Source: Amycolatopsis nivea (GTDB taxonomy: Bacteria; Actinomycetota; Actinomycetes; Mycobacteriales; Pseudonocardiaceae). Taken from it: a stretch of 64,000 nt of DNA. The notes below the pieces were generated by a model. That model was not told the DNA's origin. It made no database searches and saw only the letters and a list, made by a program, of their open reading frames with translations. Made by a program: the position numbers and the translations under genes. Location of the stretch: contig NZ_SDLT01000020.1 of assembly GCF_004522235.1 (NCBI RefSeq), positions 84,969 to 148,968 of the forward strand. Reading direction: 5' to 3'. Of this stretch, positions 7,602-16,359 are shown piece by piece; within the stretch, counting starts at the first letter, position 1; every line of letters starts with the position of its first letter.

Positions 7602-8497
7602 TGCGCGCCCACGGAGAAGTCGTGGCCCCACAACGAAACCGCGGTGCTCTCGCGAGCGATCCACGCCTCGTCCTCGACCTGCCTGCCCTCGCAGCCGAAC
7701 TCGACGTCGAAGCCGCCCGGGGTCTTCATGTAGAACGACAGCATCAGGTCGTTCACGTGCCGGCCGAGCGTCGCCGACATCGGGACGTTCTTGCGCTTCG
7801 CGCGGTCCAGGCACAACCCGACGTCGTCGGTCTCCTCGACCTCCACCATCAGGTGCACGATCCCGCTCGGCGTCGGCATCGGCAGGAACGCCAGGCTGTG
7901 GTGGCGCGGATTGCAGCCGAAGAACCGCAGCCACGCCGGGTCGCCGTCGGCCGGGCGGCCGACCATCTGCGGCGGGAGGCGCATCGAATCGCGGAGCCGG
8001 AAGCCCAGCACGTCGCGGTAGAACCGCAGCGCGGCCTCGTCGTCGTGGGTCGACAAAACCACGTGACCGAGGCCCTGCTCACCGGTCACGAACCGGTGCC
8101 CGTACGGGCTCACCACGCGCCGGTGCTGCAGCGCGACGCCGTGGAACACCTCCAGCGTATTGCCGGACGGATCGGTGAAGCTGATCATCTCCGCGACCCG
8201 GCGGTCCGCCAATTCCTCCGGCGTGCCTTCCTTGTACGGCACCGAAGCCGCGTCGAGGCGGGCGCGGACGTCGTCCAGTTCCGCGGCGTTGGCCGCCTCC
8301 CAGCCCGCCTGCGCCAGCCGGTCCTTCTCTCCCGGCACGATCACCAATCGCGCCGGGAAATCGTCCATGCGCAGGTAGAGCGCGTTCGGGTCGGTGCCCG
8401 AACCCTCCACCATGCCGAGCACCTTCAGCCCGTAGACGCGCCAGGCGTCCATGTCCGTGGCTTCGATGCGCAGATATCCCAGCGAACGGATAGCCAT
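7598..8497 (-). CDS. hsaC: HsaC, extradiol dioxygenase of steroid ring A cleavage
   Basis: 299 residues, a two-domain type I extradiol (vicinal oxygen chelate) dioxygenase. The iron ligands are visible in the second domain: His in QGLGHVVLST, His in PRHHSLAF and Glu in GFDVEFG. HsaC opens the catechol 3,4-DHSA between C4 and C5 to give 4,9-DSHA. Its ATG overlaps the hsaD stop by one base (TGATG), and its stop overlaps hsaB. The length matches the mycobacterial enzyme. Confidence 0.95.
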   Translation of the reverse strand: MAIRSLGYLRIEATDMDAWRVYGLKVLGMVEGSGTDPNALYLRMDDFPARLVIVPGEKDRLAQAGWEAANAAELDDVRARLDAASVPYKEGTPEELADRRVAEMISFTDPSGNTLEVFHGVALQHRRVVSPYGHRFVTGEQGLGHVVLSTHDDEAALRFYRDVLGFRLRDSMRLPPQMVGRPADGDPAWLRFFGCNPRHHSLAFLPMPTPSGIVHLMVEVEETDDVGLCLDRAKRKNVPMSATLGRHVNDLMLSFYMKTPGGFDVEFGCEGRQVEDEAWIARESTAVSLWGHDFSVGAQ

Positions 8498-9342
8498 CAC
8501 GAACTCCCGAGGAAGTCGAGGGCGAGTCGGTTGAACTCGTCGAACTTCTCCAGCTGCGCCCAGTGCCCGCAGCCGCCGAACACGTGCAGTTGCGCACGCG
8601 GAATCGTCTTCAACGCCAGCAGTGCGCCGTCGAGCGGGTTGACCCGGTCCTCCCGGCCCCAGACGAGCAAAACCCGTTGGCGCAGGCGGTAAGCCTCGCG
8701 CCACAACATGCCTTCCTCGAAGGAGTCCGGCAGGCTGAACGACTTGCCCATCGCCCGCATCGCGGCGAGCGATTCCGGCGAACGCGCGATCTCGAAGCGT
8801 TCGTCGATCAGCTCGTCGGTGACCAGAGCCTGGTCGTGCACCATGATCCGGAGGAACGCTTCCATCCGCTCCCGCGTCGGGTCCCCGGCGAACTTCGACA
8901 GCAGCCGCACGCCTTCGGTCGGGTCCGGGGCGAACAGGTTGACGCTCAACCCGCCCGCGCCCATCAGCACCAGCCGTCCCGCGCGTCCCGGATGGTTCAG
9001 CGCGAGCCGGACCGCCGCGCCCGCGCCGAGCGAATTGCCGACGAGGTGCGCCTTTTCGATGCCGAGCTGGTCCATCAGACCGACGACCGCGTCCGAGCTG
9101 TGCCGGAAGTACTGCGGGTGGTCAGTCGGCTTGTCCGACCGGCCGAACCCCGGCTGGTCGATCGCCAACGTCCGGTAGGACTTGCCGAACACCGGCAGGT
9201 TCCGGCCGAAGTTGCTCCACGCCGAAGCGCCGGGGCCGCCACCGTGCAGCAACAGCACCGTCTCGGCGTTCTCCGCGCCGGACTCGTGGTAGTGCAGGCG
9301 AATTCCGCCCGCAGTGTCTACATAGTAACCTTCAGGCGCCAT
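8497..9342 (-). CDS. hsaD: HsaD, C-C bond (meta-cleavage product) hydrolase
   Basis: A 281-residue alpha/beta hydrolase of the MCP hydrolase class. The oxyanion region is HGGGPGASAW (residues 33-42), the nucleophile is Ser104 in GNSLGAG, the acid is Asp232 in WGREDRVNP and the base is His260 in GGCGHW. It hydrolyses 4,9-DSHA to 9,17-dioxo-1,2,3,4,10,19-hexanorandrostan-5-oic acid and 2-hydroxyhexa-2,4-dienoate. Translationally coupled to hsaA and hsaC through TGATG overlaps. Confidence 0.95.
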   Translation of the reverse strand: MAPEGYYVDTAGGIRLHYHESGAENAETVLLLHGGGPGASAWSNFGRNLPVFGKSYRTLAIDQPGFGRSDKPTDHPQYFRHSSDAVVGLMDQLGIEKAHLVGNSLGAGAAVRLALNHPGRAGRLVLMGAGGLSVNLFAPDPTEGVRLLSKFAGDPTRERMEAFLRIMVHDQALVTDELIDERFEIARSPESLAAMRAMGKSFSLPDSFEEGMLWREAYRLRQRVLLVWGREDRVNPLDGALLALKTIPRAQLHVFGGCGHWAQLEKFDEFNRLALDFLGSS

Positions 9343-10511
9343 CAGACCATCGCATTCTCAACAGGCAAGCCGAACTCGCCGGTGCCGAACATGACGTACG
9401 CGCGCTCCGCGTCGTTCGCCGCGTGCACCCGGCCCGCGTGCGCGTCGCGCCAGAAGCGCTGGATCGGCGTGCCCCGCTGCAGCGCGCGGCCGCCGGAGTT
9501 CTCGAAAAGCCGGTCGATCGCGGAGATCGCCCGCTCGGTGCCGCGCACCTGGTCGCGGCGCACCCGCAACCGCGTGCTGAACGGCAGCTTCTCGCCCTTG
9601 CAGGCCAGCTGGTACAGCTCGTCGATGTTGTGCGTCAGCTGCAGCCAGGCCGCGTCGATCTCGCTGCCCGCCTCGGCGATCCGCACCTTCGAGAACGGGT
9701 CCTCTTTGGACTGTTCGCCCGCGTACGCCGCCCGCACCCGCTTGCCCTGGTGCTCCACGTGCGCGTCGTACGCGCCCTGCGCCATGCCGATGATCGGCGC
9801 GGTGATGGTGCTCGGGTGCACGGAACCGTACGGCAGCCGGTACAGCGGACCAGGATTGACTTCCTGGCCCGGGGTCTTGCACTTCGACGTCGCCATGAAG
9901 CTCAGCGCGCGGTGCTTCGGCACGAAAACGTCCTCGACGACGATGTCGTTGGACCCGGTGCCGCGCAGCCCGACCGTGTCCCAGACGTCCACAATGGAGT
10001 AGTCCGAGATCGGCACGAGATACGTGCAGAAGTCCACCGGCTTGCCGTCGGCGAACGCCGGCCCGCCCAGCAGCACCCACGTGCAGTGGTCGCTTCCGGA
10101 CGAGAAGCTCCATCGCCCGGACAGCCGGTAGCCGCCCTCGACGACGGTCGCCTTGCCCATCGGCGCGTACGAAGAAGAAATCCGCACGTCGTGGTCCTCG
10201 CCCCACACGTCCGCCTGGGCTTGCGCGTCGAACAAAGCGACGTGCCACGGGTGCACGCCGAGAATCGACGCGACCCAGCCGGTGGACCCGCAGGCGCTCG
10301 CGATCATCTTGACCGCGGTGTAGAAGGTGACCGGGTCGGCTTCCAAGCCGCCGTACGGTTTCGGTTGCAGCAGGCGGAAAAATCCGGTCTCCTGCAGCGC
10401 TTTCACTGATTCGGCGGGGATCCGACGGGCATCCTCGGTCTCCTGTGCGCGTTCCCGCAGCACGGGAAGCAGGTCGCGCACCCCCGCGATCACGGCAGCC
10501 AGCTCGCTCAT
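9342..10511 (-). CDS. hsaA: HsaA, flavin-dependent 3-HSA hydroxylase
   Basis: 389 residues with the acyl-CoA dehydrogenase fold used by group D two-component monooxygenases. Signatures include FFRLLQPKPYGG near residue 46, an SSGSDHCTWV loop near 145 and VEDVFVPKHRAL near 195. It hydroxylates 3-HSA to the catechol using reduced flavin from HsaB. The start at 10511 (MSELAAV) is preferred because GAGAGG lies just upstream; the frame is open to 10541. A KstR box lies 34 bp upstream, inside the end of the previous gene, so hsaADCB can be transcribed as its own operon. Confidence 0.95.
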   Translation of the reverse strand: MSELAAVIAGVRDLLPVLRERAQETEDARRIPAESVKALQETGFFRLLQPKPYGGLEADPVTFYTAVKMIASACGSTGWVASILGVHPWHVALFDAQAQADVWGEDHDVRISSSYAPMGKATVVEGGYRLSGRWSFSSGSDHCTWVLLGGPAFADGKPVDFCTYLVPISDYSIVDVWDTVGLRGTGSNDIVVEDVFVPKHRALSFMATSKCKTPGQEVNPGPLYRLPYGSVHPSTITAPIIGMAQGAYDAHVEHQGKRVRAAYAGEQSKEDPFSKVRIAEAGSEIDAAWLQLTHNIDELYQLACKGEKLPFSTRLRVRRDQVRGTERAISAIDRLFENSGGRALQRGTPIQRFWRDAHAGRVHAANDAERAYVMFGTGEFGLPVENAMV

Positions 10512-10543
10512 CGGCCGTCCTCTCTCGCTCGACACGCTCAAGA

Positions 10544-12130
10544 CTAGAACACGTTCTCGTTTTTGTCGACGCGGTCCGCCCCGCGCGCGCCGTGCAACCC
10601 TGCCCGGCGGCCGGAAAACACGCAGTCAGCCAGCGAAAGGCCGCTCACATACGACCTGGAACAGATTCCCACCGCGGTGCGTCCGGCGGCGTAGAGACCG
10701 CGCACGCCGGCCACCGCGCCGGTGTCCTCGTCGACCACCAGACCGCCCAGCGTCAGCATCGGGCACGGGTAGCCGAGGTTGGGTTTCACCGACACGTCGA
10801 TCAGCGAATACGGCGGCGTGTCCAGCGGGCGCGCGAAGTCCGCCGGCTTGCCCGCCGGATCGGGTCCGCGCTGGTACTCGGCGTAAGTCGCCGCCAGCCC
10901 GTCCGGGTCGATTCCGGCGCGCGCAGCCACTTCCTCGATAGTCCCGGCGGTCACCCGGCCCTTGCCGAGCAGATACCGCAGTTGCAGCGTCGCGAACCAC
11001 TGGCCTTGTTTCCGCCCGTCGCGCCGGGCTTCGGCGACGATCGGCTCGTCGACCAGCAGCCAGCCGCGTCCGCCGTGCTCGGTGATCATCCGCTCGCCGA
11101 TCGCCGCGCCGTAGCGGGATTCGTCGATGATCCGCCGCCCGTCCGCGCCCACCAGGAGCCCGCCGAGGAACGCCGACGGCGGCGTGAGGAACCGCCACGC
11201 CGACACCCGGTCCAGCTCCGCCGTGCGCCCGCCGACCTCCACGCCCATCCGGATGCCGGAACCGTCGTCGGCGGAAGTTCCCAGATCGAGCCCGCCGCGG
11301 TACGCAGGCGCGTGCTCGCGCACCATCGCGCGGTTCACGATGAACCCGCCCGCCGCCAGCACTACCCCTCGGCGTGCGCTGATCCGCAGCTCACGCGCGT
11401 GCTTGCGTTCAATCCGTTCCACCCGCTGGTGTAGCGACCGGCGCATCGCGGGCACGTAGATACCCGGCTTCGCCGCCCAATCCGCGAGCCGCGCGTGCCG
11501 TGCCCGCACCCACGAAGGCGCGTCCCGCAAACTGTGCGTGAGCACCCCGGTCACCGTGCCCGAGTCATCGGTGATCAGGTTCATCGCCTGCGTCTGCGGC
11601 AGCACCCGCACGCCGCGCTCGCGAGCCGCCGCCAGCAACTGCTTCATCAGCAGCTTCCCGGACGTGCCCGGCCCCTTGACCCGGTGTCCGCGCGGCGCGG
11701 GTTTCGCCACGTCGCGGAATCCGCCGGACAGTTCGCTGCCGGAGTAGTACAGATAGTGCTTGTTGCTGGGATAAGACGTCTTGTAGTCGCACATGCTGCC
11801 CTCGAACGGCACACCCTGCCGCTCCAGCCACGCGACCATGTCGACGCTTTCCTCGCAGAACCGCCGCAACGTCCGCTCCGACACGACGTCGCCGGTTTCC
11901 ATCCGCAGGTACGCGTACATCGCGTCCACGCTGTCGTCGACGCCCGCGGCGCGTTGCTGCGGCGTCCCTCCCCCGGCGTAGACCACGCCGCCGCTCACGC
12001 GACTGGCCCCGCCGCCGGAAAACCGGTCCACGAGGAGCACGCTGGCGCCAGCGTCGGCCGCTTCGATGGCCGCGCACACGCCGGCCGCGCCGGCTCCGAT
12101 GATCACGACGTCCGCCCCGAGCTCGTCCAT
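10544..12130 (-). CDS. FAD-binding dehydrogenase of the KstD/fumarate reductase superfamily
   Basis: 528 residues. GAGAAGVCAAIEAADAG at the N-terminus binds ADP of FAD. SGGVVYAGGGT near residue 47 and the C-terminal GLYAAGRTAVGICS match the FAD_binding_2 family that holds KstD and 3-ketosteroid-delta4-dehydrogenases. It lacks the TYAGPGAT C-terminal signature of the true KstD encoded next to it, so another steroid (for example a delta4-(5-alpha)-dehydrogenase) or a related ketone is more likely. A KstR box lies 19 bp upstream of its ATG. It precedes hsaADCB on the same strand and may be read through into it. Confidence 0.8.
   Translation of the reverse strand: MDELGADVVIIGAGAAGVCAAIEAADAGASVLLVDRFSGGGASRVSGGVVYAGGGTPQQRAAGVDDSVDAMYAYLRMETGDVVSERTLRRFCEESVDMVAWLERQGVPFEGSMCDYKTSYPSNKHYLYYSGSELSGGFRDVAKPAPRGHRVKGPGTSGKLLMKQLLAAARERGVRVLPQTQAMNLITDDSGTVTGVLTHSLRDAPSWVRARHARLADWAAKPGIYVPAMRRSLHQRVERIERKHARELRISARRGVVLAAGGFIVNRAMVREHAPAYRGGLDLGTSADDGSGIRMGVEVGGRTAELDRVSAWRFLTPPSAFLGGLLVGADGRRIIDESRYGAAIGERMITEHGGRGWLLVDEPIVAEARRDGRKQGQWFATLQLRYLLGKGRVTAGTIEEVAARAGIDPDGLAATYAEYQRGPDPAGKPADFARPLDTPPYSLIDVSVKPNLGYPCPMLTLGGLVVDEDTGAVAGVRGLYAAGRTAVGICSRSYVSGLSLADCVFSGRRAGLHGARGADRVDKNENVF
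10545..10558. promoter_or_regulatory. KstR box upstream of hsaA
   Basis: TAGAACACGTTCTC is an almost perfect match to the published KstR palindrome TnnAACnnGTTnnA. It overlaps the TAG stop codon of the preceding minus-strand gene (10544-10546) and lies 34 bp before the hsaA start. Confidence 0.85.
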
Positions 12131-12148
12131 AGTCCGCCACCCTAGAAC

Positions 12149-12162
12149 TGGAACACGTTCTC
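12149..12162. promoter_or_regulatory. KstR box, FAD-dehydrogenase side of the divergent promoter
   Basis: TGGAACACGTTCTC matches TnnAACnnGTTnn. It lies 19 bp upstream of the minus-strand flavoprotein start, in the 100-bp region shared with kstD. Confidence 0.85.
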
Positions 12163-12205
12163 GTCTATGGTGACGGAAGTGGCCCCGAGCAGGCCAGCTT
12201 TAGCC

Positions 12206-12219
12206 GATAACACGTTGCA
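12206..12219. promoter_or_regulatory. Second KstR-type box, kstD side
   Basis: GATAACACGTTGCA keeps the AACACGTT core and lies 12 bp before the kstD ATG. The flanks match the consensus less well than those of the neighbouring box. Confidence 0.65.
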
Positions 12220-12230
12220 TGTGAGGTGGC

Positions 12231-13907
12231 ATGTCGGACGAGTACGACGTGGTGGTGGCCGGCAGCGGCGCCGCCGGGATGACCGCCGCGCTCGCCGCCG
12301 CCCATCGCGGGCTTTCCGTGGTGGTGCTGGAAAAGGCAGCCTGCTTCGGCGGTTCGACCGCCCGCTCCGGCGGGGGCGTCTGGCTGCCCGGCAACCACGC
12401 GCTGCGAGCCGCGGGCATCGAAGAACCACCCGAACGCGCGAGGCAGTACCTGGAGTCGATCGTCGGCGACGTCGTTCCGGAGCACCTGCGCACGACCTTC
12501 CTCGACCACGGCCCCGAGGTGCTCGAGTTCGTCACCCGAAACACGCCGCTGGAGTTCAAGTGGGTGCCCGGGTACAGCGATTACCACCCGGAGGCGCCCG
12601 GCGGACGTCCCGGCGGCCGGTCGGTCGAGCCGAAGCCGCTCGACGGCAACCTGCTCGGCAGCGACCTGGCACAGCTCGAACCGCCCTACAGCGCGCCGCC
12701 GCTCGGCGTGCCGATCACCCAGTCGGACTACCGCTGGCTGAGCCTGATCGCCCGGCATCCGCGCGGCGTCGCCCGGATGCTGTCGCTCGGGATGAAATGG
12801 CTGGTCGGGCGCGTCCGCGGACAGCAGCCGCTGTCCATGGGGCAAGCGCTTGCGGCCGGGTTGCGGAAGGGCCTGCGGGACGCGGGCGTCGAGGTCCTGC
12901 TGGACACGCCGCTGGTCGATCTAGAGGTGGAGAACGACGTCGTCACCGGCATCGTGGCCCGGCGCGACGGCGAGGAGAAGCTGTTCCGCGCGTGGCGCGG
13001 AGTGGTGCTGGCCTGCGGCGGCTTCGAGCACAACGAAGAGATGCGCATCAAGTACCAGCGCGCGCCGATCGGCACCGAATGGACCGTCGGCGCGGAGGCG
13101 AACACCGGCGACGGCATCACCGCCGGGCTCAAGCTCGGCGCGGCGACCGACCTGATGGACGACGCCTGGTGGGGCCCGTCGTTCCCGCTCACCGGCGGCC
13201 CGTGGTTCGCGCTCGCCGAGCGCTCGCGGCCCGGCTGCCTGATGGTCGACGCCGCCGGTACCCGGTTCGTGAACGAATCCGCGCCGTATGTCGAGGCTGT
13301 GCACGCGATGTACGGCGACGGCGACGGCCCGGGCAAGCACGTCCCCGCGTGGCTGGTGTTCGACCAGCGCTACCGCGACCGCTACCTGTTCACCGGCCTC
13401 GGCCCGCGGCAGCCGCTGCCCGGGCGCTGGTACAAGGCCGGGATCGTGGCGAAGTCCGCGACGCTGGCCGGGCTCGCCGAGAAGATCGACGTGCCCGCCG
13501 ACGCGCTGGAGCAGACCGTCACGCGGTTCAACGGCTTCGCGCGCAAGGGCGTCGACGAAGACTTCCAGCGCGGGCTCAGCGCCTACGACCACTACTACGG
13601 CGACCCGCGCAACCGCCCCAACCCGAGCCTCGGCGAACTCGCCAAGGCCCCGTACTACGCGGTCCGCGTGGTGCCCGGCGACCTGGGCACCAAGGGCGGG
13701 CTTCGGATTGACGAGAACGCCCGCGTCCTGCGCGAGGACGGCACGGTCGTGTCCGGCCTCTACGCGGCGGGCAACACCAGCGCGCCGGTGATGGGCCGGA
13801 CCTACGCCGGGCCGGGCGCGACGATCGGCCCCGCGATGGTTTTCGGCTACCTTGCGGCACAGGCGCTGGCGAACGAAGATCAGACCGGCACGGGAGGCAG
13901 GCAGTGA
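12231..13907 (+). CDS. kstD: KstD, 3-ketosteroid delta1-dehydrogenase
   Basis: A 558-residue flavoenzyme. GSGAAGMTAALAAAHRG (residues 11-27) is the FAD motif, GGSTARSGGGVWLP (residues 41-54) is the KstD-type loop and TYAGPGATIGPAMVFGY near residue 525 carries the conserved catalytic Tyr/Gly pair. It removes hydrogens at C1/C2 of 3-ketosteroids; with KshA/B this triggers opening of ring B. It is first in a plus-strand operon: the GTG of kshA overlaps its stop. Two KstR boxes lie upstream. Confidence 0.95.
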   Translation: MSDEYDVVVAGSGAAGMTAALAAAHRGLSVVVLEKAACFGGSTARSGGGVWLPGNHALRAAGIEEPPERARQYLESIVGDVVPEHLRTTFLDHGPEVLEFVTRNTPLEFKWVPGYSDYHPEAPGGRPGGRSVEPKPLDGNLLGSDLAQLEPPYSAPPLGVPITQSDYRWLSLIARHPRGVARMLSLGMKWLVGRVRGQQPLSMGQALAAGLRKGLRDAGVEVLLDTPLVDLEVENDVVTGIVARRDGEEKLFRAWRGVVLACGGFEHNEEMRIKYQRAPIGTEWTVGAEANTGDGITAGLKLGAATDLMDDAWWGPSFPLTGGPWFALAERSRPGCLMVDAAGTRFVNESAPYVEAVHAMYGDGDGPGKHVPAWLVFDQRYRDRYLFTGLGPRQPLPGRWYKAGIVAKSATLAGLAEKIDVPADALEQTVTRFNGFARKGVDEDFQRGLSAYDHYYGDPRNRPNPSLGELAKAPYYAVRVVPGDLGTKGGLRIDENARVLREDGTVVSGLYAAGNTSAPVMGRTYAGPGATIGPAMVFGYLAAQALANEDQTGTGGRQ

Positions 13908-15067
13908 CGCCGAAGACCGATGGATCCGAGATCCGCACGATCGACGCCGGGGCGCCCCCGGCGCGGTACGCCCGCGGCTGGCACTGCCTCGGGCTCGCCG
14001 AGCACTTCCGCGACGGCAAACCGCACGCGGTGCAGGCGTTCGGCACGAAACTGGTCGTGTTCGCGGACACCGCCGGGAAGCTCAACGTGCTCGACGGGTA
14101 CTGCCGGCACATGGGCGGCGACCTGACGCAGGGTTCGGTGAAGGGCGACGAGATCGCTTGCCCGTTCCACGACTGGCGGTGGGGAGGCAACGGCAAGTGC
14201 AAGTCGATCCCCTACGCCAAGCGTGTCCCGCTGCGGGCGCGCACCCGGGCGTGGCAGGTGCTGGAGGAGAACAAGCAGCTGTTCGTCTGGCACGACCCGG
14301 AGGGCAACCCGCCGCCGGAGAACGTCGTGATCCCGCGCGTCGAGGGCGCGTTCAGCGACGAGTGGAGCAACTGGACCTGGGACTCGATCCTGATCGAGAA
14401 CGCCAACTGCCGCGAGATCATCGACAACGTGGTGGACATGGCGCACTTCTTCTACATCCACTACGCCTTCCCCACGTATTTCAAGAACGTGTTCGAGGGC
14501 CACATCGCCACCCAGTATCTCAACACCAAGGGCCGCCCGGACATGGGCATGGCGTCCAATTACGGCGGCGAGGAAAACCTGCTGCGCTCGGAGGCGTCGT
14601 ACTTCGGCCCCTCCTACATGATCAACTGGCTGGTGAACTCCTTCCAGGGCTTCGAAATCGAGAACGTGCTGATCAACTGCCACTACCCGGTTTCGCCGAC
14701 GTCGTTCGTGCTGCAGTGGGGCATCATGGTCAAGAAGATGCCCGGCATTTCCGACGAGCACGCGGACAAGATCGCGCAGAAGCTCGCGAAGGGCATCGGC
14801 GTCGGCTTCCTGCAGGACGTGGAGATCTGGAAGAACAAGACCAAGATCGACAATCCGCTGCTGTGCGAGGAGGACGGCCCGGTCTACCAGCTGCGCCGCT
14901 GGTACGACCAGTTCTACGTGGACGCCGCCGACGTCACCGAGGACATGACGCGCCGGTTCGAGTTCGAAGTGGACACCACGAAGGCGAACGAGGTGTGGGC
15001 GGCCGAGGTGCAGGAGAACCTGGCGCGCCAGCGCGCGGAGGCCGAGGCGGAGGAGGCTGGGGTGTGA
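13904..15067 (+). CDS. kshA: KshA, Rieske oxygenase of 3-ketosteroid 9-alpha-hydroxylase
   Basis: 387 residues. The Rieske [2Fe-2S] centre is ligated by Cys67/His69 (CRHMGG) and Cys86/His89 (CPFHDW). The mononuclear iron ligands are His181 and His186 (DMAHFFYIHYAF) and Asp305 (FLQDVEIW). KshA hydroxylates C9 of ADD/AD-type steroids, which destabilises ring B. GTG 13904 overlaps the kstD TGA. A small cysteine-rich gene and then the reductase gene kshB follow, both overlapping. Confidence 0.95.
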   Translation: MTPKTDGSEIRTIDAGAPPARYARGWHCLGLAEHFRDGKPHAVQAFGTKLVVFADTAGKLNVLDGYCRHMGGDLTQGSVKGDEIACPFHDWRWGGNGKCKSIPYAKRVPLRARTRAWQVLEENKQLFVWHDPEGNPPPENVVIPRVEGAFSDEWSNWTWDSILIENANCREIIDNVVDMAHFFYIHYAFPTYFKNVFEGHIATQYLNTKGRPDMGMASNYGGEENLLRSEASYFGPSYMINWLVNSFQGFEIENVLINCHYPVSPTSFVLQWGIMVKKMPGISDEHADKIAQKLAKGIGVGFLQDVEIWKNKTKIDNPLLCEEDGPVYQLRRWYDQFYVDAADVTEDMTRRFEFEVDTTKANEVWAAEVQENLARQRAEAEAEEAGV

Positions 15068-15330
15068 CGGCCGAAGCGACCGAATTCCTCACCTCCGGGC
15101 TGCGGCCGCACGAGTGCCGCAGCTGCGGGACCTGTGTGCTGGTCAAGAAAAACAGCCTGAAGCACACCAGCATCCAGTGGACCACCGACGCCTCGACCAG
15201 CTGTCCGGTGTTCGCGGCGCACGCCGCTTCCGGCGGCACCACCGCGTTGCTGGACACCTGCGAGAAACTCGCGGACAGCATCGACAGCGCGGTGCGCGAC
15301 GGCGATTTCGGACCGGTGCGCAATGGCTGA
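15064..15330 (+). CDS. Cysteine-rich small protein between kshA and kshB
   Basis: 88 residues from GTG 15064, which overlaps the kshA stop (GTGA). The 3' end overlaps kshB by 8 nt, so it is translationally locked between the two KSH components. Five cysteines: C18, C21 and C24 in HECRSCGTC (CxxCxxC), then C47 (SCPVF) and C66 (DTCEKL). The spacing does not match a plant-type ferredoxin (CX4CX2C) or a rubredoxin. A metal- or Fe-S-binding assembly factor or electron-transfer helper for KSH is possible. I do not recognise the family. Confidence 0.75.
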   Translation: MTAEATEFLTSGLRPHECRSCGTCVLVKKNSLKHTSIQWTTDASTSCPVFAAHAASGGTTALLDTCEKLADSIDSAVRDGDFGPVRNG

Positions 15331-16348
15331 CGTCGTCACGCTCACCGTCGCCGAGGTGATCGAGGAAACCGCGGACGCCCGGTCCATTGTGTTCACCGTC
15401 CCGGACGAGCTTCTGGAGCGGTTCGCGTACTCCCCCGGGCAATTCCTGACGCTGCGGATTCCCAGCGACCGAACGGGTTCGGTCGCGCGGTGCTATTCGC
15501 TTTCGAGCGCGCCGCACGAGGGCCGGGTGCAGGTCACGGTCAAACGGACTGCCGACGGGTACGGCTCGAATTGGGTTTGCGACGAACTGCGGGCGGGCGC
15601 GACGATCGACGTGCTGCGGCCGTCCGGCGTGTTCTGCCCGTCCTCTTTGGACTCCGACTTCCTGTTGTTCGCCGCGGGCAGCGGGATCACGCCGGTGATG
15701 TCGATTCTCAAGTCCGCGCTGGAAAAGGGCGCCGGACAGGTGGTGCTGGTCTACGCGAACCGCGACGAGCAGTCGGTGATTTTCGCCGCCGAACTGCGCG
15801 AACTGGCCGAGCGGTTCGGCGATCGGCTCACCGTGGTGCATTGGCTGGAAAGCTTGCAGGGCTTGCCGACCGTCACCGCGTTGCGGGCGCTTGCCAAGCC
15901 TTACGTGGGGCACGAAGCGTTCCTCTGCGGACCAGCGCCGTTCATGGCCGCCGCACAGGACGCGTTGCGCGAACTCGGCGCGCCGAGGGAACGCGTGCAC
16001 GTGGAGAAGTTCCACTCGCTCACGGGGAATCCGTTCGCGGACGAACCCGAACCCGAGGAGGACACCGGCGGCGAGACGACCGCACTCACCGTCGACCTCG
16101 ACGGCGAGACCCGGCAGCTGTCCTGGCCGCGGCAGCGGAAGCTGCTCGACCACCTGCTCGCCGAGGGCTTCGACGCGCCGTACTCCTGCCGCGAAGGACA
16201 GTGCAGCGCGTGCGCGTGCCGCATCGTCTCCGGCGAGGTGAAAATGCTGAACAACGAGGTGCTGGACGCCGAGGACATCGCCGACGGGATCGTGCTGGCC
16301 TGCCAGTCGGTACCGTTGACCGACGAGGTGTCCGTCAGCTACGAGTGA
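15323..16348 (+). CDS. kshB: KshB, ferredoxin reductase of 3-ketosteroid 9-alpha-hydroxylase
   Basis: 341 residues in three domains. The FAD domain carries RCYSLSS (residues 56-62). The NAD domain has AAGSGITPVMS near residue 120 and CGPAPFM near residue 205. The C-terminal plant-type [2Fe-2S] domain has Cys289, Cys294, Cys297 and Cys327 (CX4CX2CX29C). It passes electrons from NADH to KshA. Direct linkage to kshA, rather than the distant placement known in M. tuberculosis, makes this a complete KSH operon. Confidence 0.94.
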   Translation: MADVVTLTVAEVIEETADARSIVFTVPDELLERFAYSPGQFLTLRIPSDRTGSVARCYSLSSAPHEGRVQVTVKRTADGYGSNWVCDELRAGATIDVLRPSGVFCPSSLDSDFLLFAAGSGITPVMSILKSALEKGAGQVVLVYANRDEQSVIFAAELRELAERFGDRLTVVHWLESLQGLPTVTALRALAKPYVGHEAFLCGPAPFMAAAQDALRELGAPRERVHVEKFHSLTGNPFADEPEPEEDTGGETTALTVDLDGETRQLSWPRQRKLLDHLLAEGFDAPYSCREGQCSACACRIVSGEVKMLNNEVLDAEDIADGIVLACQSVPLTDEVSVSYE

Positions 16349-16359
16349 GTGGAGAGCCC

